In this document: positions 11,279 to 22,249 of the stretch, one piece after another
Layout: each line of letters begins with the position of its first letter
Position numbering within the stretch: position 1 is the first letter of the stretch
NCBI RefSeq assembly: GCF_001659605.2
Contig: NC_035162.2
Span: forward strand, 11,799,248 to 11,863,247
Source: Manihot esculenta
Lineage: Eukaryota > Streptophyta > Magnoliopsida > Malpighiales > Euphorbiaceae
Length of the DNA: 64,000 nucleotides
Direction: 5' to 3'
Notes under the pieces: generated by a model
Seen by the model: the letters and a program-made list of their open reading frames with translations, nothing else
What the model was told of the DNA's origin: nothing
Database searches by the model: none
Program-made: the position numbers and the translations under genes

Positions 11279-13703
11279 TGTAATACCCGGCTAGACTCCG
11301 GTATCGGAATTCCTACCGTCCGGTGGAATCTCGGATGTCGGAAACCTCTAGAAGGGTAAAACCATGTTTTATGAAATGTTTTTAATGTATTTTATGTTTT
11401 AAACAAAAAGGAAATTGAGTTTTTGAATGAAAAAGACCAAAGGAGGCTTTGCCAGGTTCGGCCGCCGAAAGTGAGGTTCGGCCGCCGAACATGGTGGGGT
11501 TTTGGGAGCGCTTTAGGCCTCCGAAAGCCTTGTTTGAAAGACTCAAGGTTCGGCCGCCGAACCTCATGTTCGGCCGCCGAACATGCATGAGATGTGGGGG
11601 CACGTTAGGCCGCCTAAAGGTGACAGAACCTGCCCTATAAGAGACCCCGTGACCGAAACAGGCGAGGTTTTCTCTCCCATTTCGGCCGACGGTAAGCTGT
11701 AGCCCTCCTATGATCATTTTAAGTGTTTTCCCTCAAATCCTTTAGATCTTAACAAGTTATATCTTGTTTTTGAAGAGTTTTAAAGTTTAAGCAAGTTTTG
11801 GAGCTTTGAGGTTCAAGAACTCGAATCTCCCCATCTTCGAGCTAGGATCGTTTCTCTCTCGATCTTCAAGAGGTAAGAGCTGATCTCTAGTTCTATATGT
11901 GTTTTAAGTAAGTTTTATGCAAGTTTTTGGGGTAGAAATGCATGAGTAGGCTTGATGGGTTTTTATGAAAAATCCATGGTTTTAATGTGTATTTATGTGC
12001 AATGTGGCTTGCTTGTGTGTTGTAGTTGGGGTTTAAGCTTGTTGGAGGCCCCTAGGAGTTTGTATGCTTGAGTATGATTGTTGTAGAATAGGTTTATGCA
12101 TGATTGGTTGTGTAGGGGGTTGTTTTGGGCAAGAGGAACCAAGTTTCTGCCCTTTGGCAGAAACCAGGTTCGGCAGCCGAAGGTACTTTCGGCCGCCGAA
12201 CCAGCTTGGGAGGCAGCTTTAGGCTGCCGAAGTCTGCCCCCGAAAGTTTGAGTTTCGGCTCTGTCCGAGACTTTCGGCCGCCGAAGGTGCCGCCGAACAT
12301 GCATGAGTTTCGTCTCTGTCTGGGAGTTTCGGCCGCCGAAGGTGCCGCCGAACCTGCCTGACTTTCGGCTCTGGAGGGACTTCCGGCCGCCGAAGGTGCC
12401 GCCGAAAGTGCCCTTCCCAGCCTTTTCTTGCATGTTTTCTAGGGATGTTTTGAGGTGTTTTGAGGAGGTTTTTGGGGGTATGTTTAGAGTTATGTTCTTG
12501 TTGTTTGGTGCCTCATTTGAGTCCACCTGTGTAGGTTCGGACCCGAGGACCCGAGACCCCCGGTTGTGAGATAGTCTTTCAGAGTCCGTCGTTAAAGCTT
12601 CGGTCACCAGGTGAGTGGGATTATTCCCTAAGTTTTTAAGTAATGAATGAATGAACAAATGAATGAATCTGATAGCATACTCATGCATCATTAATGCCAT
12701 GTGATGTTCAGGATGTTTGCATTAGAAATTCACGAATATGTTGCATTGCATAATTTGATGTTGATGTGGATGGTTATTGGGTGATCCATAGTCCTCTAAT
12801 GTTATGTTATGATGATATGTTATGGAAGACCAGTGAGGCCCATTCTACGCCCCTGGCACTATGTAAGAGAAAGACCAGCGAGGCCCATTCTACGCCCCTG
12901 GCACTTTGGAATGTTATGATATGTATGTTATGTAAGAGAAAGACCAGCGAGGCCCATTCTACGCCCCTGGCACTTGGAGATGTGAGGACTAATGGTGACA
13001 ATACCATCCTTTATGTGATTAAATGTGATGTGTTGCATTTCATGAAAGCATGTAAAGTAAAAGTTATGTTATTTAATGTTAATAATAAAATGAATAATAA
13101 TATACCTAAAAAGTGTGGAACTAAATCAAATGATAATAATAATAAAATTAAGAATAAAATACCTAAAAAGGGAGGAATTAATATCATGTTTTTACTTTTT
13201 ACTCACTGGGCTTTTTAGCTCACCCCTCTCCCCTAACCCCAGTCTTGCAGGTACTGTGTAGATAGAGAAGTCAGCAAGAGTAAGAGAAGTCTCTGTAATA
13301 GCATAGAAGTGGACATGGTTTATTCATAATGTAAAAGTATGTTATGTAATGTAATGTAAGTTATATAGTGTGCTTGACTAGAGTCTGTTGTAATCCCTTG
13401 AATACATGAGATAAATGTTTTATGATGTTTATGTAACCCAAGCCTGATATATGTTATGTACCCCATTGGAGTATTTGTTGAGAACTCCAATGAGGGGTTT
13501 ATGTTATGATTATGCTTGCACAGGCTAGGCTGGGTAAAGAAATGTTTAAATGAAAGAAAAGTTTTAATTTTTATGTATGTTTTGGTTCATGTATGGGATT
13601 GAACAGGTTCACAGGATGTATGTTTGGCTTGCTACGGGTTCCGGCGGCCTTAAGCCGACCTGAATCCTAGCGCCGGTAGCGGTCCGGTTTCCGGGTCGTT
13701 ACA
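11279..13703 (+). repeat. 3' LTR of the Tekay element
   Basis: 2425 bp, TG...CA, matching the 5' LTR base for base in every stretch compared apart from one T fewer near 12470. The target duplication GACAC follows at 13704-13708. Confidence 0.97.
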
Positions 13704-14106
13704 GACACTATCCAAACTGAAATCTTTTTCATGTTCTTTTTGGTATCTCTATAAGGCCCGTACTAGCTTCCAGTCCACTCCTTTCGGAGTCTCATCTAAT
13801 TCATCTTTAGATTTTGACTTTTTTTTATTCCACAATTTGGCTGCTTCCATCTGGGTTCTTGGGGGTATCTACGGAGGTTTCATCCCTTCTTCCAGGGTCC
13901 ATTTTAGATGCCTCTTCCCAAGCCTTATACTGCCTGAGAGTAGCATGTAACCTTTGGATATACTGGAGTGTGTGCTCGTTGTTTAAATTATTAAGGTCTA
14001 CATCATTAATCACTGGAGGTGTGTTTTCTCGGTTATTTGGGGTAGAAGAAATGATGACTTCCTCGTTGGTAGCGATATTAACAGCAGTTGTAGGACTTCT
14101 GACCAT
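13704..14106 (-). pseudogene. gag relic of element A, N-terminal part
   Basis: Continues the gag relic interrupted at 3506. The minus-strand ATG at 14106 opens a frame (readable to 13825) with a run of polar residues, NTPPVINDVDLNNLNN and TLQYIQRLHATLRQYK, followed in another frame by a basic stretch like the KRKSKSKDESDE segment of copy B. Copy B has ATA in place of this ATG. It encodes the start of a Tat-like Gag but is broken by frameshifts and by the Tekay insertion. Confidence 0.75.
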
Positions 14107-14184
14107 TTTGAGTGAGGAAAGACGATAAGAAATCGGTCGTGATTCAAAAGAGGGTTTAATGGATTTCTCGACAATAGAACCAAA

Positions 14185-14729
14185 TGATATTGAGGAGATT
14201 AGGCTAATTACATAGCAGGAATGATGTTGTGCTGAGGTTGGCAGAAATCTGCAAGAAAGAAAACGTGAGGCGGTGGCGGGTGCCCACAGTAGCCATTTTG
14301 ACGCTCAAGTCAGTACCTTAAGAAAAAGAGAGAATGCAGTAGAAGACTCAGAGTTTTAGTAGTATTAGAGATAGTGTACCTTTGCCTCTATGATCATTCT
14401 CCCTTTTATACTGTAACAAGATAGAGATAAATATAGCATTTTTTGAAAATTCAGTGATGATGTGGTCAGCTGCTCGATAAGGGTCATTACTAGCTAATAC
14501 GTTGGTGATCCCGTAATTATAGGTGAAATGAGAATGTACCTGATAACGGTAACTTTATGTCAAGACTCACTTATCAGGGGAGGGCAAGTTTTGACAATAA
14601 TTGAGATGTTAAAATATCCGGATCTTCTCTTTTTTCGAGTAGGATTGCATTTTCCACTTATTAGATTCTTGCCACATGACTCCTATTTTATGGTGACAGT
14701 TTAGTTTAGAGAGACATTATTTAATATCA
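14185..14729 (-). repeat. 5' LTR of Tat-like element A
   Basis: 545 bp, ends TGATAT...ATATCA (ancestrally TGATGTT...AACATCA, as in the other copies), followed by the target site ACTAT. On the minus strand the bases just inside it read TTTGGTTCTATTGTCGAG, which looks like a decayed tRNA primer site. It is homologous to 28725-29274, 34517-35045 and 61662-62208. Confidence 0.88.
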
Positions 14730-16055
14730 ACTATCTTTTAATTAATTATATAAAGTATATTTAATATAATATTGATAATATAATACTGAATTAAATAATT
14801 ATTTGTTCAAATATTTATACTAAATTTATTAAAATATTATCGTTTAATTATTTATATATTATTATTTAATTTTAATTTAAATATATAATTTATATTAAAT
14901 TATTTTATATTATATAAAAAATACTAATGTATAATATAAATATAAAATAGAAATATTAATATAAATATAATCAACTTAAATTATATATTATATATATACA
15001 TTATACTTTAACTTCAATAGATTGCATTGATTAATATTTAAATTATATAAAAATTTTAATTTATAAAATTAAATGGATAATATTAAATATGAGAATAATC
15101 ATAAAAATATATATGAATATGTGAAAATAGTAATAATAATAATAGCCGATGAGGCTTAATGAAAATAATTTTTTATATATATGAATATGAATAATATTTA
15201 TAAGTTAATAGTATAGTTACACAATAAATTAATATGCACATATAAATTAATAATATGTATGGTTACATATTTTAATATTATTTAATTTTTTAACTGTTTA
15301 AAAATTAAAAAAATTAAATAATATAAATAAATATTAAAGACATAGTATTTATATCTTTTCCTATTAAAAAAAATTTATAAAATTGCTTAATTTTTTAAGA
15401 GATATTACTTAATATTCATTAGTTGTATTATTATTTTGCATTAAATACACTTTTTATCTGACATATTAAATTTCTATATAATAGCATTAATTTCTTTTTT
15501 TATTATAAATTTAAAATAAAATTATAAATAATTAAATTTTAAAAATATATATTTTTATAATATTTATATTTAATGTATTTATAAATGAGACTATTATTAA
15601 ATCTATTTATGAGTCTTATTATAAATGAGTTTATTTATGAGTCTTATTATAAATGAGTTGTTTATAAATCTTTTAATGACTCGACTAACGAGTCTCTTAA
15701 TAAGTCTGCTAGCGAATCTCTTAATACTTGAGCTCGCGAGTCATTTAATGAGTTAACTCGCGAATTTTAATGAACTAAATATTATTGAGTTTAAAACGAA
15801 ACTAAAAGTTAAATTCGAACTCGGTTCGTTTAGAAAATGAATCGAGACCTGTCGAGTTTTTATTGAATAAGTCTCAAATAATTGGAATAATTTAAATAAT
15901 TTATACCCTACCAATAATCAAGTTTTTCCTATGAAAATAAAATTTGTGGGCCTATGAAGACTTGGACCATATAAGGTCTTCTCACTAACTTCTCCCCGAG
16001 GATAATGCATAAATTGGACAATTATCCATAATTTGCAGCACACCAAAACAAAGTT
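14730..16055 (+). promoter_or_regulatory. AT-rich upstream region of kinase gene A
   Basis: No gene is seen. Very AT-rich DNA runs to about 15600, followed by a series of degenerate GAGTC/TCTTAAT repeats (15590-15780). A probable TATA box, TATAAGG, lies at 15970-15976, about 85 bp before the ATG, and is conserved at 36717-36723 before gene B. The region aligns with 35046-36800 apart from the solo LTR present only there. Confidence 0.5.
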
Positions 16056-19000
16056 ATGGCAAGCGAGAATCTGGCCTTGCATATTTCCCTTGTCCTATTC
16101 ATGCTACTACATTGCTCACTCACTGTTGCTTTTGACTCTACTGAAGAAGCAAATGCTCTTCTCAAATGGGCAGCCACCCTTCACAACCCAAAAGATTCTA
16201 ACATATCTTCTTGGCCTCTCCTTCCTCAAAATGCCACCAATTCCATTCCAAGAACAAGCCCTTGCAACTGGGTTGGACTTTCTTGCAACATTAATGGAAG
16301 GGTTGAGAGACTTAACCTCACTAATGCAGGCTTAAATGGTAAGCTCCATGAGTTGTACTTCTCTGCTTTTTCTGATCTTGCATATATTGATCTTAGTGTG
16401 AATATTCTTTCTGGAAACATTCCACTTGGAATCACTAAACTTTCCAAACTCATTTATCTTGATTTGGCATATAATCTCTTGTCTGGAACCATTCCTCCAG
16501 AGATTGGCCTCCTAACAAATCTTGATACCCTGCACCTTTCTGCAAATCAATTAAGTGGCCCAATTCCTTCAACAATAGGCCAGTTAAGTTCCCTTACTGA
16601 GCTTGCCTTGTATACCAACAATCTAGATGGTCCTATTCCTCCTTCTATAGTTAATTTGACCAAGATGGCTCGGTTGCTTCTTTATGAGAATCAGATTTCT
16701 GATTTGATTCCACCAGAAATGGGAAACCTTACCAGTTTGGTTCAACTTTACATGAATACCAACAATCTATCCGGTCCAATCCCTTCCACCTTTGGGGAAT
16801 TGAAAAACCTAACTGTGTTGTATATGTTCCGCAATCAACTTTCTGGTTCAATTCCCCTGGAAATTGGAAACGTGAAGTCCCTCACCGCGCTAAGCCTTTA
16901 TGGAAACAATCTTTCTGGCCAAGTTCCTGCAACACTAGGTGGTCTAACAAATCTGGAACTTCTTCATCTCTATGAAAATAAACTCTCAGGCCCCATTCCT
17001 GATGAGCTGGCAAACTTGACGTCTATGGTTGAGCTAGATTTGAGTGAAAATCAACTTAACGGTTCTATCCCTTCTTTCTTGAGTAATCTGAAAATGTTAG
17101 AACGGTTGTACCTGCGTGATAACCAACTCTCAGGGACAATTCCTGAACAGATAGCTAGTCTCCCTAACCTATCTGTGCTCCTACTAGACAGCAACCAGTT
17201 GATTGGCCAATTGCCCCAAACCATTTGCCAAAATGAAAAGCTTCAGAACTTCACCGTCTTCAACAACCGTCTTGATGGCCCAATACCCAAAAGCTTTAAA
17301 GATTGCAAAAGCTTTGTCCGAGTTCGTCTGGAGGGAAACCAATTCACTGGAAATGTATCTGAAGATTTTGGAGTCTATCCGCAACTCCAATATATAGATC
17401 TAAGCTCCAACAACTTCTACGGGGAAATATCATCCAACTGGGGAGAGTGTCCAAATTTAAGAACTCTCGCGATGGCAGGCAACAACATTAGGGGTACAAT
17501 TCCACCAGAAATTGGCAATGCAACTCAGCTACAAGCACTTAATCTTTCCTCTAATAAATTATCTGGAAGGATTCCCATGGAGTTTGGAAAGTTGGATTTG
17601 GTGAAGGTTATTTTAAACGACAATCAGCTATCCGGTGGTATACCTTCAGAATTTGGATTGTTAGCTGATCTCAAGTATCTGGACCTTTCAGCAAACAAGT
17701 TGAACCAATCAATTCCTGAAAACATCGGGAACTTGCCTAAACTCTTCTACTTGAATTTGAGCCGCAACGAGTTCAGCCAAAAAATTCCAATTCGATTGCG
17801 GAAGTTGACTCACTTGTCGGAGTTGGATTTAAGCAGGAACTTGCTCAAAGGTGAGATACCATCAGAACTGAGCAGTCTAGAAAGCTTGGAGGTGCTAAAT
17901 CTCTCCCATAATAATCTGTCTGGTTCTATTCCAGATAGTTTTGGAGGGATGAATGGTTTATTGACCATCGACGTATCCTACAACGAACTGGAAGGTCCAA
18001 TTCCTTCCAACAAAGCATTTCAAAATGCTTCCATAGAAGCATTTCAGGGGAACAAAGGCTTGTGCGGGGATGTTCCAGGACTGCAAACATGCAAAATTTT
18101 GACCAACAAAAGTACTTCCAAAAAGAGCCATAAAATGTTGTTTCTAATAATTTTCCTCCCTATCTGTGGAGTTTTTTCACTTCTGGGTTTCCTGGGAGTT
18201 TTCTTCTTTTTGCGAAAAAGAAAAGAAGATGCAGATGCACAACAAGGCAGTCAAGAGGATGGAGAATCATTTTTCATATCAAGTTCTGAAGGAAGAATTA
18301 CGCATGATGAAATCATAAAATCTACAGATTGTTTTAATAGTTTATACTGCATTGGAAAGGGAGGACATGGTAGCGTCTACAAAGCAAATCTGCAATCAGG
18401 GAGCACTGTAGCAGTGAAGAAGATCCACCAGTTTCAGGACGGCGAGAAGACATGTAGAAAGGAGTTCTTGAATGAGATAAGGGCATTAACTAAGATACGA
18501 CATCGAAACATAGTAAAGCTTTTTGGTTTTTGTTCGCATTCTCGATATTCATTTCTGGTTTATGAGTACCTTGATGGAGGTAACTTGGCCACAATATTGG
18601 GCAATGACAAAGAAGCTAAAGAATTGGACTGGAGCAAGAGGATAAATATCGTTAAGGGTGTTGCCAATGCTCTGTTTTACATGCACCACAATTGCTCACC
18701 TCCAATTGTTCATCGAGATATAACAAGCAAAAACATTTTGCTTGATTCTGAATACGAGGCTCACGTATCAGATTTTGGGACTGCCAAGCTTCTAAACGCC
18801 GATTCATCTCATTGGACTGCACTGGCAGGCACATACGGATATATTGCACCAGGTAATACATCGAATATCTTATTGATTTATTTTTCTTAATTGGTTAGGG
18901 ATGCAACTCTTGTTTAATAAATTTTGAGCTAATAATTTAATTGTGTGGCAGAGCTTGCTTACACTATGAAGGTAAGTGAAAAATGTGATGTGTATAGCTT

Positions 19001-19268
19001 CGGAGTAGTGGCACTAGAAATTATCAATGGGAAACATCCGGGTGAAATCGTCTCCTCTGTGGCTTCTCCTTCAGCTCAGAATCTGGTCCTGGAAGATTTT
19101 CTGGACCAACGCCTTCCAACTCCGTCGGCTCAAGTTCAAGATGAACTAAGGAAAATCAAGAAGATTGCAATTGCATGTTTACACAGCAATCCACAATCTC
19201 GACCAACTATGCATAAGATCTCTCAAGTTTTAGCAGTTCAAACTCCACCTTTTAGTTCACTAGGTTAA
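16056..19268 (+). CDS. LRR receptor-like kinase, MIK2-like, copy A (1037 aa)
   Basis: CDS is joined 16056-18852 and 18952-19268; the 99-bp intron has GTAATA...GGCAG ends and splits the APE glutamate codon, a usual place in this family. Signal peptide 1-25; LRRNT cap with the paired-Cys segment CNWVGLSC; about 23 LRRs to about residue 640; C-terminal cap GLCGD...C; transmembrane segment about 694-718; basic RKRK stop-transfer; kinase from about 760. Catalytic residues are intact: glycine loop GKGGHGSV (767), Lys788 in VAVKK, HRD 886-888 (RD type), DFG 906-908, APE at the splice. The family (LRR-XIIb, MDIS1-interacting kinases) acts at the plasma membrane; Arabidopsis MIK2 senses SCOOP peptides. 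The ligand here is unknown. It is intact, with a paralog at 36801. Confidence 0.95.
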
Positions 19269-20119
19269 TCATTCAGCAACTGAATGCACATATCATATCA
19301 TAGCATTAAAAGAAAATACTAACATAGAACTACATCAGTAATAAGTTCTATACATGTGTTAAAAAAAATATGGAGATTATATATGATATTATCTATTTTT
19401 TAGTTTTACTTTATTTAAATATTTATTTTAATTTATTTAGTTTGGCTAATTATGAAAATGTAAAATAATAGCTTAATTTATTTATTTAATAATATGAAAA
19501 TCAATTAAAGAAGACAAGGTAACTAACTGGGAGGTAAATTGAATATTTTGTATTGGTGCTTAAGTTTTATTTGTTGACTGCATGATTACATTAAGTTTAA
19601 ATTTAGAAGAACCATTAAATTGGACATACTTAATAAGTTCAGAAAAAAAAAATTAAATTTTATATGTTTACCTCCTAGAATAGGATTTTGTTTCATAGAA
19701 AACATCAACACTTCTGTTGTCTCTGGGAACTCACCTGGTCTGCTAGATCACCTTAGTTTACACTAAACAAGTTCAATGCTACCATCTATATCATGTTAAA
19801 CGACAGATGACCTCTGTGCATTTTCAACTTCTGAAACAGTGGGACATGATCAAGGAAAATATCCTGAAATCACATACACAAAAATTGGAAGCAGATACTT
19901 AAGTTTCTGACCATGCAAAATTTAATACATCACAAGTTAGACAAAGAAGACAGCAACAAGATAACAGAATATTACAAGTCTGTATCTGCATCACCAAAAA
20001 AGAGGAAGAAAAACTATTCTCAGACAGGTGGACATGGTTGAGAAATTTCTAACCAGAAAATTAGCAGCAGATTCTGATGACGTTCTACATCCAGTGGCCC
20101 TCACTTGATAGACTATTTA
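19269..20119. other. 3' flank of kinase gene A
   Basis: Noncoding. It matches the 3' flank of gene B (40014-40795) almost throughout. Gene B lacks about 76 bp found here around 19835-19910, deleted between two TTCTGA repeats. The right end runs into the Pumilio relic on the opposite strand. Confidence 0.6.
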
Positions 20120-20638
20120 TTAGTAGTGAACAAGGATGTAACTCTGACATAACACAACACTTCCTATGACCAGTTTACATAATTTCTTCAAGAGATTCCC
20201 CGATAATATCCTCTTACTATATGGGTTGCTACATAAAGTCACATGCGGTTGGACTGCATCGACCAGTAAAGAATGAAGAGGACCCTGCTTTCAACAAGGA
20301 AATCAACAGAGTGAGGGCGAGGCAGAAAGTTTATTTTATAAATTTATAACAGCTACTAGCAGAACATCTTAGTTTACAAACCTTAGTAACTGCCAGGGCA
20401 GATTGCATGACATAGTTGGCAAATGGATCTTGCAATAGCTGTTCAAAGCGTGGCACTGAGATCAATTCATGAATAATTTGTTCCCGGCTCTCATCCAAAT
20501 GTTTAAGGCACTTTTCAACTACATGACTGCTAAATTTCTACATGGAGAGTTGTACGTAGTGCGTTTTAAATTGAGACAGCAAATTGGCAATGGAAGATGG
20601 GTTCTTTAGCTCTATAAGATATTGCACAACAATAATTT
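20120..20638 (-). pseudogene. Pumilio-type RNA-binding protein, 3' gene fragment
   Basis: Two minus-strand exons, 20638-20382 and 20284-20120, are joined by a 97-bp intron with GT-AG ends (20285-20381). They read through the last Puf repeats and the C-terminal tail: QYLIELKNPSSIANLL, then KFSSHVVEKCLKHLDES, FEQLLQDPFANYVMQSALA and GPLHSSLVDAVQPHV. These are hallmarks of the Pumilio homology domain, which binds 3' UTR motifs to repress or destabilise mRNAs. An in-frame TAG before KFSSHVV (likely from CAG) and the missing upstream exons make it a pseudogene. Convergent with kinase gene A. In unit B only the 3' end survives (to 40795). Confidence 0.85.
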
Positions 20639-20734
20639 CTGTGACATAAAAAGGAAACTGGGTTCAGTTAAAGATACACAAAGCCGTTCTACACGATGAA
20701 CAAATCGCCAATAATGCTTGCAGAAATCATTTAT

Positions 20735-21365
20735 ATCACGTTTCTTTTCATCAATAAAATAGTCCCTATCTTTTCTCATATATATTAAAACGTTCTTATC
20801 ATTTTTTTTTTCAACAAAATAGTACGTCCCATCATTTTTTTCCGTCAACAAAATAGTCCCTTCCTACATTTTCAAAAATCTATTAAAACGTGCTTATCTT
20901 TTCTCATATCTTTTAAAACATTGTTAATATTTCTTTCCGTTAACGAAATAGCCCATCCTCCTCCTCTTCCTCCTCCTCCTCCTCTTCTCCTCAAAAAAGA
21001 AGAAAAAGAAGAAGAAGATAATAATGACGAAGGAGAAGAAGAAGAAGAAAAAGAAGAAAAAAGAAAAAGAAGAAAAATCACCTTCTCCCCCTTAAAAATG
21101 AAGAATAAAAAGAACAATCGAAATAGAATCAAAGAAGAAGAATAAGAAAAATAAGAAGAAGAAGAGGAAGAACTGATGAGGTTGAGGAGGAAAAGGAGGA
21201 AAAAGAGGGGGTAATTTGGTCTTTTACTATATTTATAACAACAAAAATAGATAGAAGGACTATTTTGTTGACGAAGAGAAAAGATAATGATATTTTAATA
21301 GGTTTCTAAAAATGTAGGTACTGATTTGTTAATAATAATACTTAGAGATTAAATTGTAAATATTC
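20735..21365. mobile_element. Inverted-repeat insertion with a pyrimidine/purine switch
   Basis: Left part: degenerate repeats of AACAAAATAGTCCCTTC and TATTAAAACG near 20745-20960. The right part (21240-21310) carries them inverted (GGACTATTTTGTTGACG). Between them a CTCCTC-rich pyrimidine tract (about 20955-20993) turns into a long GAAGAAG purine tract (about 20994-21205). The last 45 bp (TGATTTGTTAATAATAATAC...) match the right end of the GRF-bearing insertion at about 25205-25317. It is absent from unit B. The superfamily is not certain. The acidic frame through the purine tract is low complexity and not called. Confidence 0.5.
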
Positions 21366-22249
21366 TTTTTAATTAATGTATTTAAAATTGTGTATTTTCT
21401 ATCATAAATTTTATTAATAATATTCTTTTTATTCTCCTTGTGCCGATAAACAAATAAGGGGATGATATAATTTTTTGGAATCTATCGCACTTTTTGAATT
21501 AAAATATCATGAATTATCACCGCCAATATTTATCAATCTAAAAAAAACTCAAATTTAAATCTCATAAACCTCTTAATCATATAAAGTATATAAGAGAGGA
21601 GTACATATAAACCCAAAAATGAAAGAAAATCACTCTTAGATATAATAGGTATAAGGAAAAGAAATTTCGTATGTCGAAATAAGATAAAAGACACCGATAA
21701 TGCAGTATAGAAAGAGAAAATATGTGCTCTTAAAAATGAAAAATAGAAAAATTGCATGGTAAAAAAAAAAAAAGAGAATGTCGTGTAATGTGATTATAGC
21801 TTTGGAGTTGGTATTAGAAGTCATCAAAGGAAATCATCCTTGTTATCTGATCTCTACAGTGTTATCAAAACTCTTGTAGAATATGCCATGTAATTATGCT
21901 CCCTCGCCTTTTTTTTTTCTCTCCTTAAAGATAAACTTGAAGTTGAAAAATGTTCATTCATCATAAATCAGCATTTGTTTGTTTGAATATTAAATCCAGA
22001 GTCTCAATTGTTATTAAAACGAAAAATTTTCAATTCCAGGAAGTTGGAAATAAATTCACTGATGCAAGATTCATAGAATGTCTATCTATTGGGCTTATAG
22101 ATTTTGGGGTTGGGTAAAGGAGCTTGCTTTCTAAACTTGATCTTTCTCCCTTGTATATCATTATCATCTTAATCACTTTCTATTGTGTACGACTTTAATG
22201 AGAAGGCAAGCTCTGGAAATAAAGTCAGTCTTATTAAAAAATTTATTAT
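21366..22249. other. Noncoding stretch around the kinase relic (unit A)
   Basis: Apart from the relic at 21784-21879 nothing codes here. It aligns with 41376-42290 of unit B, including a conserved segment around 22035-22120 (AGGAAGTTGGAAATAAATTC). Its meaning is unknown. Confidence 0.5.
21784..21879 (+). pseudogene. Relic of a second receptor-kinase exon (unit A)
   Basis: A 32-codon frame reads C-N-V then ALELVLEVIKGNHP, YLISTVLS and a stop. It corresponds to the [21 protein letters not shown] stretch of the intact genes (kinase subdomain IX). Nothing else of the gene is clear. The same relic, further decayed and with a 13-bp duplication, lies at 41805-41910 in unit B, so it predates the duplication. 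Confidence 0.6.

Larger units (their letters stand above)
3507..13703 (+). mobile_element. Full-length Tekay/Del-type chromovirus LTR retrotransposon
   Basis: A complete 10,197-bp element: TG...CA LTRs of 2426 and 2425 bp, a tRNA-iMet primer site, one uninterrupted gag-pol frame, a polypurine tract, and the target duplication GACAC at 3502-3506 and 13704-13708. The polyprotein order PR-RT-RNaseH-INT-chromodomain marks Ty3/gypsy chromoviruses. The long LTRs and C-terminal chromodomain ending in YPQLF suit the Tekay (Del) clade. The LTRs differ by eye only in one T-run (six T near 4698, five near 12470), so the insertion is very recent. All parts needed for autonomy appear present. Activity is inferred, not shown. 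Confidence 0.96.
1..14729 (-). mobile_element. Tat-like non-autonomous Ty3/gypsy element, copy A, split by a Tekay insertion
   Basis: Read on the minus strand the order is 5' LTR (14185-14729), gag relic (14106-13704, then 3506 to about 2490), a 79-bp tandem array (about 2275-1765), an antisense ORF on the plus strand (1-1567), then a 3' LTR lying left of the window. No reverse transcriptase, RNase H or integrase is seen. Members of the Tat lineage are known for an extra ORF antisense to gag-pol before the 3' LTR, which fits this layout. Copy B at 28725-35045 is collinear. The Tekay element 3507-13703 lies inside the gag relic. Confidence 0.8.

Noticed and set aside
18853..18890. Kinase gene A as a 944-residue protein ending at 18890 (and copy B at 39635)
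   Set aside because: The frame runs into a GT-AG intron. Joining at 18852/18952 restores the APE glutamate and the rest of the kinase domain.
20921..21145. Acidic/basic low-complexity frame and its antisense Phe/Ser-rich frame
   Set aside because: Direct product of the GAAGAAG purine tract; no start context and not kept in unit B.
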